From: Rufibacter sp. XAAS-G3-1
GTDB taxonomy: Bacteria; Bacteroidota; Bacteroidia; Cytophagales; Hymenobacteraceae
Length of the DNA: 42,530 bases
Reading direction: 5' to 3'
NCBI RefSeq assembly: GCF_013623775.1
Contig: NZ_JABFAM010000026.1
Span: forward strand, 1-42,530
Each line of letters opens with the position of its first letter. The stretch's first letter is position 1. Positions 36,396-42,530 of this stretch are shown here, piece by piece. Made by a program: the position numbers and the translations under genes. The notes under the pieces were generated by a model. The model did not search any database and was not told the DNA's origin. It was given only the letters and a program-made list of their open reading frames with translations.

Positions 36396-37286
36396 ATGAA
36401 TAATCAAGTTTACAAGTCTTTTCTTAATGAATTAGATAATAAAAATGTATTTAAAAAAGGAGCTACTGTTTTTGGTTACTCCAATGGTAAATACGATGTC
36501 TTTTCAAAATTATCGGCTTCCTTGTTTTATTACTTTAAAATTGAAGGTAATGAAATAGTAATCAAGGATAGAAAGTATAAAATAAATTCTAATCAAGATA
36601 TTGTAGATATAATAAAAAACGAAGCTACAATAAGTCTTGGATTATTACAGAAGGTGATAAATACTAGCACTTTAGAATCTTATAATGAATTGTATGTTAT
36701 AGAAAACAAACAATCGCCAAATTTTTGGACGGACGACTTCTATAGTGACTTTGAAGATGCTGATAATTGCTTTTATGAAGGACATGAATCAAATGATTAT
36801 AATACAGCTATATCATTATATATTAAAGGCTTTTTATTAGGTATTAATTATAAGCAAGGATTAGATTTAACTTTTGACTCAATTGCAAAACTTGCAAAAG
36901 ACAATGGGAATTATGCTTTAGCGCTTAACTTATTTGAGAAATGCGTTAAATGGAAGCTAGCGAGAAATGAAATGTTTCTTTACTATTATATTGCAGAATG
37001 CAATTATGCTTTAAATGATTTTGCAAATGCTATTGAAAACATAAATCATAATTTGAAATTACACAAAAGCCCTGATGCTCTTTACCTAAGGGCAAAATCT
37101 TATCTTGCACTTAATGAAAAGGCTAAGGCAAAGATTGATTTAACTGATATTGTTTCCAATACTCAAAAGGACTATGGACTTAATACTGGAGACAGAATGT
37201 CCAATAGCGAAAATTGGAATACATATCAAAAATATGGGGAGGTTCAAATAATTCACAATTCAAAAAAACTTCTTGCAAATATTTAA
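36396..37286 (+). CDS. Right cassette 1: TPR-like protein of unknown function
   Basis: The 296-residue product has no signal peptide. Residues ~125-260 carry TPR-like helical pairs (Y-N-T-A-I-S-L-Y-I-K-G-F-L-L-G, Y-A-L-A-L-N-L-F-E-K-C-V, F-A-N-A-I-E-N-I-N-H-N-L, A-L-Y-L-R-A-K-S-Y-L-A-L). The N-terminal ~110 residues are unassigned. Composition is much more A/T-rich and Asn/Lys-rich than the core genes. It is the only gene in a cassette running from 36353 to 37381 and, being first after the attI-like site, would be the best expressed in an integron model. Confidence 0.75.
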   Translation: MNNQVYKSFLNELDNKNVFKKGATVFGYSNGKYDVFSKLSASLFYYFKIEGNEIVIKDRKYKINSNQDIVDIIKNEATISLGLLQKVINTSTLESYNELYVIENKQSPNFWTDDFYSDFEDADNCFYEGHESNDYNTAISLYIKGFLLGINYKQGLDLTFDSIAKLAKDNGNYALALNLFEKCVKWKLARNEMFLYYYIAECNYALNDFANAIENINHNLKLHKSPDALYLRAKSYLALNEKAKAKIDLTDIVSNTQKDYGLNTGDRMSNSENWNTYQKYGEVQIIHNSKKLLANI

Positions 37287-37317
37287 ATACATTACTTTGG
37301 GCGCAGAAAAAAAACTA

Positions 37318-37387
37318 AGCTCTAACATTGTATAAAAATCATGCTACGGCCGACGGCCTAGCACGTTTTTTATACTAGCCGTTAGAC
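37318..37387 (+). repeat. attC-like site of right cassette 1
   Basis: It opens with AGCTCTAAC, complementary to GTTAGAGCT at the start of the same cassette (36352). The arms GTATAAAAA/TTTTTATAC and TGCTA/TAGCA surround the apex GGCCGACGGCC, with one unpaired base beside the apex. It ends at GCCGTTAGAC (junction G at 37381). Confidence 0.78.
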
Positions 37388-37399
37388 AAAATTAAATAT

Positions 37400-38308
37400 A
37401 TGATTTTTAAAGACATACTTGAGATGAAGAAGAACTTACTTCATCCAGAATTTGAAAGGCTTTTAAATCTAGCTCTGCAAAATCAATCCTTTCCAACAGA
37501 CCTTTTACTAATAGTTATTAATGGATTTTTCAAACCATTAGAAAATCCAAACATGCCTAAGACTATACCATATGTAATAGGCCCTGGAGATATAGGCCAT
37601 TCAGAGTCTACTCATTATAGCTTTATCCATGCATATAGGGACAATAGCATTGTACAACTAACGCATTCTGAATATCTTAATGAAGTAAAATGGCGACCTG
37701 ACAGAAGAGAAATAATAGATGAATATATTCAAATAGAAGAATTCTCAATACAAATTGAAATGCTTATTTATCTCAAGTTTTGGGAAGCAGATTTAATTAT
37801 TAAAAATTTGTATCAGTTTGTTACTATTTTAAATGGCAATCCATATGAGTGGCACTTCAAAATTTCTGAATCTAATAGAGACAAAGAAGGTCATGGAACC
37901 AGGCAAGAAATAATTAGAAAAGACATAAGAGATAAAGTTAAAGATATATCACCAATCTTATACCAAACAATAAAGGATTCATATAAAACTCAAATTAGAA
38001 ACTCAATTGCACATTCAAATTATTCTTTCCAAAATAGAAATATTCATCCAAATAATTTTATTGAAAATGATGTTGCTTCACAGCTGAAATACTTATCTTT
38101 TGATGATTGGATAGATATGTTTCATAATACTTTGCTTTTACACAATGAGTATATTTGGTTAAAAAATAGTATAAACAATCACTATGCAAATTTAGCTAAG
38201 GCAGGTCAAGATTTAACTTTAAGAATTACTGAGCCTTCTAAACATCAATTTGAACTACCGATTAAATACCGAGAAGAATGGGATGATTGGAGATGGAATA
38301 TAAAATAA
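37400..38308 (+). CDS. Right cassette 2: protein with a HEPN-type RxxxxH motif
   Basis: The 302-residue product is mostly helical, with no signal or membrane segment. Near the C-terminus, R-N-S-I-A-H (R200 to H205) followed by S-N-Y-S-F matches the R-x4-6-H motif of HEPN domains, many of which are ribonucleases in defence and toxin-antitoxin systems. The motif sits in a helix-loop context typical of HEPN (I-R-N-S-I-A-H-S). The N-terminal half is unassigned. No antitoxin gene is present in the cassette. The nuclease role is inference from one short motif. Confidence 0.6.
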   Translation: MIFKDILEMKKNLLHPEFERLLNLALQNQSFPTDLLLIVINGFFKPLENPNMPKTIPYVIGPGDIGHSESTHYSFIHAYRDNSIVQLTHSEYLNEVKWRPDRREIIDEYIQIEEFSIQIEMLIYLKFWEADLIIKNLYQFVTILNGNPYEWHFKISESNRDKEGHGTRQEIIRKDIRDKVKDISPILYQTIKDSYKTQIRNSIAHSNYSFQNRNIHPNNFIENDVASQLKYLSFDDWIDMFHNTLLLHNEYIWLKNSINNHYANLAKAGQDLTLRITEPSKHQFELPIKYREEWDDWRWNIK

Positions 38309-38312
38309 CTTT

Positions 38313-38381
38313 GTCTAACATTGTGTAAACACCATACTTCGGCCGACGGCCTCGTACGCTGTCTACACGAGACCGTTGGTA
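38313..38381 (+). repeat. attC-like site of right cassette 2
   Basis: TTTGTCTAAC is the exact complement of GTTAGACAAA at the cassette start (37381). GTGTAAAC...GTCTACAC arms and the apex CGGCCGACGGCC follow, ending CCGTTGGTAG (junction G at 38375). Confidence 0.78.
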
Positions 38382-38402
38382 GTAATTAAAAATAAAAAAA
38401 AT

Positions 38403-38786
38403 ATGAGAATATCTTCCTTGATAGTTTTGTCACTAACCTTTCTTTCATTTAATCTGAAAAATGAATGTAAGGATTTTAAAAAAGGAACTTTTGAATTAAA
38501 TAGTGAGGATGGTAGTAGCCATACAATTACAAGAAAAGGTAATAAACAGATAGAAAACATTAGTAGGACTGGAACAATAAGCGAATTTGATATTGAATGG
38601 CTGGACGACTGCTCCTATATCTTATTTAACAGAAAAGTGACTAAGGGAACTGATTTGTATCCCGAATCAAACAGCGATACGTTATATAATGAAGTGATAG
38701 AAATAAACGGTGACTTCTTTAAGGTAAAAAGCAGAATGAAAGGCTATGACTTTGAAGCAGAATCAATTCTAAAGAAGATAAAATAA
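38403..38786 (+). CDS. Right cassette 3: small secreted protein of unknown function
   Basis: The 127-residue product starts at ATG 38403 after an A/T-rich leader; an upstream TTG at 38376 lies on the cassette boundary. The N-terminus (M-R-I-S-S-L-I-V-L-S-L-T-F-L-S-F) looks like a signal peptide. The mature part has C-K-D-F-K-K-G-T-F, I-T-R-K-G-N-K-Q-I-E and D-I-E-W-L-D-D-C-S-Y-I-L, a pattern that recalls small Bacteroidota secreted proteins I cannot name. The two Cys may pair. Confidence 0.7.
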   Translation: MRISSLIVLSLTFLSFNLKNECKDFKKGTFELNSEDGSSHTITRKGNKQIENISRTGTISEFDIEWLDDCSYILFNRKVTKGTDLYPESNSDTLYNEVIEINGDFFKVKSRMKGYDFEAESILKKIK

Positions 38787-38789
38787 CTA

Positions 38790-38857
38790 CTACCAACATT
38801 GTGTAAACGGCATCTCGGCCGACGGCCTTCGCCGCCGCTTACACTAACCGTTGGCAA
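38790..38857 (+). repeat. attC-like site of right cassette 3
   Basis: TACTACCAAC is complementary to GTTGGTAGTA at the cassette start (38375). Arms GTGTAAAC/GCTTACAC and the apex CGGCCGACGGCC follow, ending CCGTTGGCAAA (junction G at 38850). Confidence 0.78.
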
Positions 38858-38900
38858 ACATTTAAAACATATAATCTTTTAAAACTTTAAATAGATAAAA

Positions 38901-39413
38901 ATGGATACTGTAAAAGAAACAATAGATAGAATTAAAAATGAAAAGCACTTTTACGATGAAAGAGAAATAACGATAAAAAAGTATATTCTTGATAGTAGCT
39001 TAAAATTAACTGAAAGTGGCGACATTCATGAAAGGTATAACTCAAGTCAGTTCTTCATTTATACTTTTTATTATTTCTGTAAAACCCATGTAACAATGGG
39101 CGGAAATGTCTATTTAAAGCCAAATTTTGAACTACTGGTACATGACTTTAATAATGAAGAGGCTTTTCTTGAATATAATGGTTGGCGGGTGATTGACTTA
39201 CAGACATTTGGCACATGCGATTACAATTATCCCCAGAAGCAAATGATTAGATACCGCTTGCAAGATTATTCTGGCAATAATAGCGACTTGCTAATTGTTC
39301 CAAATATGCTAGGAGGGTATGAAGAAATATTCAAGAGCAAGATAGAAATAGTATTGAAAAGCTTAATGGAAGCTTCTAGTCATGAGAACTTGAAAGAACT
39401 TTCAACTAAATAG
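38901..39413 (+). CDS. Right cassette 4: unknown 170-residue protein
   Basis: No signal peptide, membrane segment or recognised motif. The N-terminus is highly charged (K-E-T-I-D-R-I-K-N-E-K) and the middle is rich in aromatic residues (F-F-I-Y-T-F-Y-Y-F-C). Like other cassette genes it is A/T-rich. Its leader is longer than usual, about 50 bases from the boundary to ATG. After the stop about 95 bases remain before the attC-like site. Confidence 0.65.
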   Translation: MDTVKETIDRIKNEKHFYDEREITIKKYILDSSLKLTESGDIHERYNSSQFFIYTFYYFCKTHVTMGGNVYLKPNFELLVHDFNNEEAFLEYNGWRVIDLQTFGTCDYNYPQKQMIRYRLQDYSGNNSDLLIVPNMLGGYEEIFKSKIEIVLKSLMEASSHENLKELSTK

Positions 39414-39509
39414 AAAGAAGTTCTTTGTTGCTATCTTAAAGCCTAGTTCACTTTTTCTATATCTTTTATAAATAGCTTAAGCATATCAGACAAAGAGAAA
39501 GAAAAACGC

Positions 39510-39579
39510 TTGCCAACACTGTATAAACGCCAGCATCGGCCGACGGCCTCCGCCGCCGTTTATACTAGTCCGTTGTGTG
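39510..39579 (+). repeat. attC-like site of right cassette 4
   Basis: TTGCCAAC is complementary to GTTGGCAA at the cassette start (38850). GTATAAACGCCAGCAT pairs loosely with GCCGTTTATAC around CGGCCGACGGCC. It ends TCCGTTGTGTGT (junction G at 39572). Confidence 0.78.
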
Positions 39580-39595
39580 TCATTTAAAATAAAAT

Positions 39596-40039
39596 ATGAA
39601 ATTCAATTATTCATTAGCAGTTATAATCATAACCACTCTACTTGCAAGCTGTCGAGCCAAATATGGAGGTTGGGAAGGGAACAAATACTCTAAATCATCC
39701 AAAACAGCTTTTATTGAAAGTTTTAAAACTCTCGCTTTCTGCAATTGTGTAGAGTACGGTAATAACAAGCAATTGAACTTACAGAGTAAAGATGCAAGCT
39801 GCAGATATCCAGATTATTTATATGGAGAAGGGAAAATAATAGACAGCATAGCCAAGTCTGCAAGTAATAAAATCCGACTTGATTCAATCGATAGAGATGG
39901 ACGTGTAGCAGAAGGAATGGATGGGAAAAGAATAATGGACATATGTTTAGAACTCTACAATAGTAAAGAATTGGATGCCACAGCTAAATTGCGTTTCAAA
40001 AAAGATGAACAGACTATGAAGAAATATTTTGGTAAATAA
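39596..40039 (+). CDS. Right cassette 5: lipoprotein of unknown function
   Basis: The 147-residue product has a signal peptide with lipobox L-L-A-S-C (Cys ~19), so it should be anchored in the envelope. The mature part has further Cys (F-C-N-C-V, A-S-C-R-Y, M-D-I-C-L) that may form disulphides. No family is assigned; the size and Cys pattern resemble small periplasmic immunity-type lipoproteins, but this is a weak impression. The ATG follows CATTTAAAATAAAAT, the shared cassette leader. Confidence 0.7.
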   Translation: MKFNYSLAVIIITTLLASCRAKYGGWEGNKYSKSSKTAFIESFKTLAFCNCVEYGNNKQLNLQSKDASCRYPDYLYGEGKIIDSIAKSASNKIRLDSIDRDGRVAEGMDGKRIMDICLELYNSKELDATAKLRFKKDEQTMKKYFGK

Positions 40040-40048
40040 GAAAAACGT

Positions 40049-40119
40049 CACACAACATTGTATAAAAATCATGCTACGGCCGACGGCCTAGCACGTTTTT
40101 TATACCAGTCCGTTAGCCA
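40049..40119 (+). repeat. attC-like site of right cassette 5
   Basis: CACACAAC is complementary to GTTGTGTG at the cassette start (39572). GTATAAAAATCATGCTAC and the second arm TAGCACGTTTTTTATAC are nearly identical to the site of cassette 1. It ends TCCGTTAGCC (junction G at 40112). Confidence 0.78.
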
Positions 40120-40473
40120 AAATTTAAAACATGAAGAACCGCTCTTTTCGCCTTGCAGTAAAAATTATCGGCAAGTGTAGCAGAAGCGAAAAATTAAAAA
40201 TCTGGCAAAAGTTTGAGTTAGCTTTTCGAAAGTCGGGAATGCCGCCCGACTTCAATCAGCAAAAGAGGAATTGACGCTGCGTTTGCGCAAAAGAATTTAT
40301 CAGCAACGCGTGCAAACGGACGGATTGGCGTTTTCGGCCTGTTTTTCCGAAATGAAGCCAAAAACAAAAGGACGGAAAAATGAATGGATTGCGCTCGGCA
40401 AGCTGTTTTCGGCCTCGTTTTTGGAAATCAGGCCAAAAACAGAAAGACGTTGCAGAACTCGAAAAGAAAAACT
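40120..40473 (+). other. Body of right cassette 6: ORF-less or 47-codon cassette with paired palindromes
   Basis: The cassette runs 40113-40535. ATG 40131 sits at the normal leader position (AATTTAAAACATG) but opens only a 47-codon frame ending at 40274. A later 92-codon frame (40271-40549) runs through two palindromes (40325-40365, 40402-40442) and the attC-like site, so it is unlikely. A hairpin AAGTCGGG/CCCGACTT lies near 40232-40255. The cassette shares several blocks with left cassettes 1 and 2. Confidence 0.5.
40131..40274 (+). CDS. Possible 47-residue basic peptide in right cassette 6
   Basis: The frame has the cassette-style leader and start position and is Lys/Arg-rich (M-K-N-R-S-F-R-L-A-V-K-I-I-G-K). 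The homologous left cassette 1 does not keep this frame, which argues against coding. It is listed because of its start context only. Confidence 0.25.
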   Translation: MKNRSFRLAVKIIGKCSRSEKLKIWQKFELAFRKSGMPPDFNQQKRN

Positions 40474-40542
40474 TTGGCTAACAAGAGCTAAACGTCATCT
40501 CGGCCGACGGCCTTCGCCGTCGTTTAGCCAAGCCGTTACAAG
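40474..40542 (+). repeat. attC-like site of right cassette 6
   Basis: TTTGGCTAAC is complementary to GTTAGCCAAA at the cassette start (40112). GCTAAACGTCATCT and GCCGTCGTTTAGCC flank CGGCCGACGGCC. It ends GCCGTTACAAGC (junction G at 40535). Its outer arm GGCTAA...TTAGCC differs from the GTATAAA type. Confidence 0.78.
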
Positions 40543-40556
40543 CAATTAAAAAAAAT

Positions 40557-40856
40557 ATGATAACACAAGAACAAGAAAATCAAATTGACTTCTCGACTAA
40601 TCAACAGTTCAGGATTCTAAAAGATGTAAAAAAGCTGTATCATGATAACAAGTGGACAGAAGAATTTGACGCTTTAGTCAATGAAGTTAAAAGCAAGATT
40701 ATCTGGGATTTAGAAAATCTATTCTTTCTAGAAAAATATTCATTTAATCCACTTAAGAGAGAATTCAAAGATGATAGTGAAGCAGGTAGACAACAGCTAT
40801 CCATTAAAGTAAAAAGCCGTTTCACAGACTTTAAAAACGCAGAGCAAAATGGTTGA
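40557..40856 (+). CDS. Right cassette 7, gene a: unknown 99-residue protein
   Basis: A charged helical protein with no signal or membrane segment (starts M-I-T-Q-E-Q-E-N-Q-I-D-F). It shares its cassette with a second gene that overlaps its end by eight bases in another frame, so the two are probably translated as a pair. A toxin-antitoxin or effector-immunity pair is one option; no diagnostic motif is visible. Confidence 0.65.
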   Translation: MITQEQENQIDFSTNQQFRILKDVKKLYHDNKWTEEFDALVNEVKSKIIWDLENLFFLEKYSFNPLKREFKDDSEAGRQQLSIKVKSRFTDFKNAEQNG

Positions 40857-41202
40857 AGAAGAAGAATTTCTTGAATTTGAAATCCCTGATTATGATGAAA
40901 TAACTACAGACGGGAAAAGAATGCTATTAGAAAAACAAATAAAACAAAATGGCATATGGAAAATTCACAAGAATGACCCAGATGATATTTTCCCTAGTGA
41001 CCCTCATGCAGATAGGCGGGATGAACCAGAAAAATTAAATCTTTATACAGGTGACGTTTATTCCAAAGTAACTAAAAAATTCCTCTATACTCTACCTAAA
41101 AAAGTAATGAAATATATCTATAACCAATTAATGCTTTGTAAGGAGGACACAATAAAAAATAAACTTAAAGCAAGGAAAGAAGAAATTGTGTACTTAAAAT
41201 AA
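40849..41202 (+). CDS. Right cassette 7, gene b: unknown 117-residue protein
   Basis: The N-terminus is strongly acidic (M-V-E-E-E-E-F-L-E-F-E-I-P-D) and the C-terminus basic. The middle carries D-P-D-D-I-F-P-S-D-P-H-A-D followed by L-N-L-Y-T-G-D-V-Y, a pattern I recall from many short Bacteroidota proteins of unknown role. It overlaps gene a by eight bases. The cassette is the only one here with two genes. Confidence 0.65.
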   Translation: MVEEEEFLEFEIPDYDEITTDGKRMLLEKQIKQNGIWKIHKNDPDDIFPSDPHADRRDEPEKLNLYTGDVYSKVTKKFLYTLPKKVMKYIYNQLMLCKEDTIKNKLKARKEEIVYLK

Positions 41203-41204
41203 CA

Positions 41205-41277
41205 GCTTGTAACATTGTATAAACATCATGCCACGGCCGACGGCCTTGCACGTTGTTTATACGAGACCGTTGGCGGT
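41205..41277 (+). repeat. attC-like site of right cassette 7
   Basis: GCTTGTAAC is complementary to GTTACAAGC at the cassette start (40535). GTATAAACATCATGCC and TTGCACGTTGTTTATAC flank the apex CGGCCGACGGCC. It ends ACCGTTGGCGG (junction G at 41269). Confidence 0.78.
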
Positions 41278-41327
41278 AATGAAAAAACATAAAATTAAGT
41301 TTATAGACAACTTTTAACCAATTCAAC

Positions 41328-42227
41328 ATGACTTCTTTAGAATTAGTAAATCTTTGCAAAAAAGCAGTTGACAACATAGAGAATGAAGATTTAGATACTG
41401 CCCAAGTCCAATATATCGAAATCTTACATGCAATAAAGTCAGATGTAAGTATTCTAAATTCAATTGATGATTTCAAATTATTGGGAGGCACATTCATTCT
41501 AATGTTAGTAGAGCAAATGTCAGATAACTTAGAAGATAATATACTGATTACCAGTTTAGGGTACTTGTTTACTTCTAAAGCTATTAATCAACATCCTACA
41601 GATACTTATAGAGTAAGCCAAAGATTATTATTAATGAATATTGGATTTGACTACTTTAAGTATTCTGTAGCTCATGCAATAGATATTACTAAGGGAGGGC
41701 TACGAAATTTAAATGAAGATACGAGACTAACATATGCGACTCTTGATGTCCATAGAATGGAATTTTCAGATTTAGAAAATCATCCAGAGACATACAGTTC
41801 GGACGAAATGCACGACGAAAGAAGGACTTATATTTATGAAATAGCTAAAGAAGGCTTATTTAATAATGAAACTTCTGGTTATGAATTACTAGAGTCAGGA
41901 ATAAAAAATCATAAGATAGTTTATGAATATTTAGATAAAAAAATACTAAAACAAGGTGAAATAGTAAATCCCGACCTTTCATCAATCAAGAGTATAACTA
42001 CAGAACTTAGCGAATTTATTGAACTAGCTAAAATGTCTAGAGAAGAAATGACTGTAAAGTTAGACTGGCTTCCAGAACAAAAACTTAACAGTTATAGAAA
42101 ATTCGTTAATCAGTTTCAAAGTGGACAAGGAGATGATAGCAAGACTTTGAGGCATGATTTAAATCAACAGCAAATTAATAATATCTCAAATTCAATCAGA
42201 ATAATAGATATAACAAGAAAATATTAG
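41328..42227 (+). CDS. Right cassette 8: unknown 299-residue protein
   Basis: Mostly helical, acidic, with no signal peptide, membrane segment or recognised motif. The N-terminal third (L-C-K-K-A-V-D-N-I-E-N-E-D-L-D-T-A-Q) may be a helical repeat. The leader is longer than usual (about 58 bases). A/T-rich composition and position between two attC-like sites mark it as a cassette gene. Confidence 0.7.
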   Translation: MTSLELVNLCKKAVDNIENEDLDTAQVQYIEILHAIKSDVSILNSIDDFKLLGGTFILMLVEQMSDNLEDNILITSLGYLFTSKAINQHPTDTYRVSQRLLLMNIGFDYFKYSVAHAIDITKGGLRNLNEDTRLTYATLDVHRMEFSDLENHPETYSSDEMHDERRTYIYEIAKEGLFNNETSGYELLESGIKNHKIVYEYLDKKILKQGEIVNPDLSSIKSITTELSEFIELAKMSREEMTVKLDWLPEQKLNSYRKFVNQFQSGQGDDSKTLRHDLNQQQINNISNSIRIIDITRKY

Positions 42228-42252
42228 TTGTTCAATCCTTGCAAAATCACTC

Positions 42253-42324
42253 CCGCCAACATTGTATAAACATCATGCTACGGCCGACGGCATAGCACGT
42301 TGTTTATACGAGACCGTTGGTGTG
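42253..42324 (+). repeat. attC-like site of right cassette 8
   Basis: CCGCCAAC is complementary to GTTGGCGG at the cassette start (41269). The arms match those of cassette 7 almost base for base; the apex reads CGGCCGACGGCA, the one site with a change in the last C. It ends ACCGTTGGTGTG (junction G at 42316). Confidence 0.76.
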
Positions 42325-42353
42325 CATTTAAAGAAAAATGAAATGACCAAAAG
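42317..42353 (+). pseudogene. Right cassette 9, cut after ~37 bases by IS110
   Basis: GTTGGTGTGCATTTAAAG is a typical cassette boundary and leader, followed by ATG codons at 42338 and 42343. The IS110 edge follows at about 42354, so only a few codons remain. The rest of the cassette is presumably beyond the element. Confidence 0.6.
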
Positions 42354-42530
42354 GAAATCTATGATGAAAGCAAGGGTTTCGCTCTAAATTTTATCCAATC
42401 TGATCTCATAGGGGGTGCCTCTCTTTATAACCGCCACGATCTGGTGGAGTAGCTTATTTCTTACGGCATTTAAGACGCTCATTTTGCTCTTGCCCTCCCT
42501 GACTTTCCTTTCAAAGTAAGTCCTCATCTC
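42354..42530 (-). mobile_element. 3' end of an IS110-family insertion sequence (right copy, inverted)
   Basis: The minus strand carries the last 48 codons of a transposase (stop at 42384-42386) with the same E-M-R-T-Y-F-E-R-K...EGKSKM...A-V-R-N-K-L-L pattern as the left copy. The outermost ~83 bases are identical to the left copy, the next ~60 differ at many sites, and the post-stop ~30 bases agree again. Edges were set where similarity to the left copy ends. Confidence 0.75.
42384..42530 (-). CDS. IS110-family transposase, C-terminal fragment (right copy)
   Basis: A 48-residue C-terminal fragment entering from the window edge. It differs from the left copy in the last third (for example Q-I-V-A-V-I-K versus Q-A-V-A-V-V-K), mostly conservative changes, which suggests both copies descend from functional elements. 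Confidence 0.7.
   Translation of the reverse strand, partial: EMRTYFERKVREGKSKMSVLNAVRNKLLHQIVAVIKRGTPYEIRLDKI

Noticed and set aside
40271..40549. 92-codon frame in right cassette 6
   Set aside because: It translates palindromes and continues through the attC-like site into the next cassette leader.
36353..42324. Reading the GGCCGACGGCC palindromes as a CRISPR array
   Set aside because: Repeats are ~70 bp, imperfect and spaced by whole genes of 0.4-1 kb; no cas genes are present.
37318..42324. Reading the same palindromes as simple terminators
   Set aside because: They lack T-runs, and cassette-specific pairing of their first bases with the cassette start has no role in termination. They might still end transcripts as a side effect.
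36353..42353. A conventional phage-defence island
   Set aside because: Only one weak HEPN motif was found and no known defence operon; cassette architecture explains the region better.

Overview
The window looks like a contig from a Bacteroidota genome, most likely Cytophagales/Hymenobacteraceae (Rufibacter or Pontibacter-like). The evidence is a SusC/SusD pair, TAnnTTTG-type promoter boxes, A/T-rich leaders in place of Shine-Dalgarno sites, an ilv-leu gene order typical of the phylum, and many intergenic palindromes with GGCCTG...CAGGCC arms. The genus is inference. Both ends run into the 3' end of IS110-family transposase genes in inverted orientation. Their outermost ~83 bp are identical, so the contig probably breaks at that repeat.

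The core, about 2.6-35.9 kb, has the composition and organisation of ordinary chromosome. Left to right it holds an EcsC-family protein, an M48 lipoprotein protease, a CvpA-CAP fusion, a small GNAT protein, prephenate dehydrogenase, two unknown proteins, a SusC/SusD/glycerophosphodiesterase locus, and the whole branched-chain amino acid cluster on the minus strand (leuA-leuC-leuD-leuB-ilvD-ilvB-ilvN-ilvC-ilvA). After that come a helical-repeat protein, a CxxCxxCC cluster protein, and a pectin pair (GH28 and PL11). The ilv-leu spacers of roughly 120 bp or more are filled with several families of palindromic repeats.

Outside this core, at 36.35-42.35 kb (plus strand) and 0.18-1.83 kb (minus strand), lie two visibly AT-rich arrays of small gene cassettes. 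All 11 complete or nearly complete cassettes start with GTT plus 5-7 variable bases and end with the reverse complement of exactly those bases, at the head of a ~60-70 bp palindrome (one is ~130 bp) that ends in CCGTT. This is the architecture of integron cassettes with attC sites. Nearly all palindromes share the apex GGCCGACGGCC. Each array begins at a related ~42 bp attI-like site, and the two sites are inverted relative to each other, so the arrays read outward from a ~34.5 kb core segment. No integrase is encoded in the window.

Most cassettes carry one unknown ORF: lipoproteins, a TPR-like protein, a HEPN-motif protein, and one overlapping gene pair. Three related cassettes carry no convincing ORF and instead hold paired palindromes. 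The two-headed, integrase-less, integron-like arrangement is the most notable feature here.
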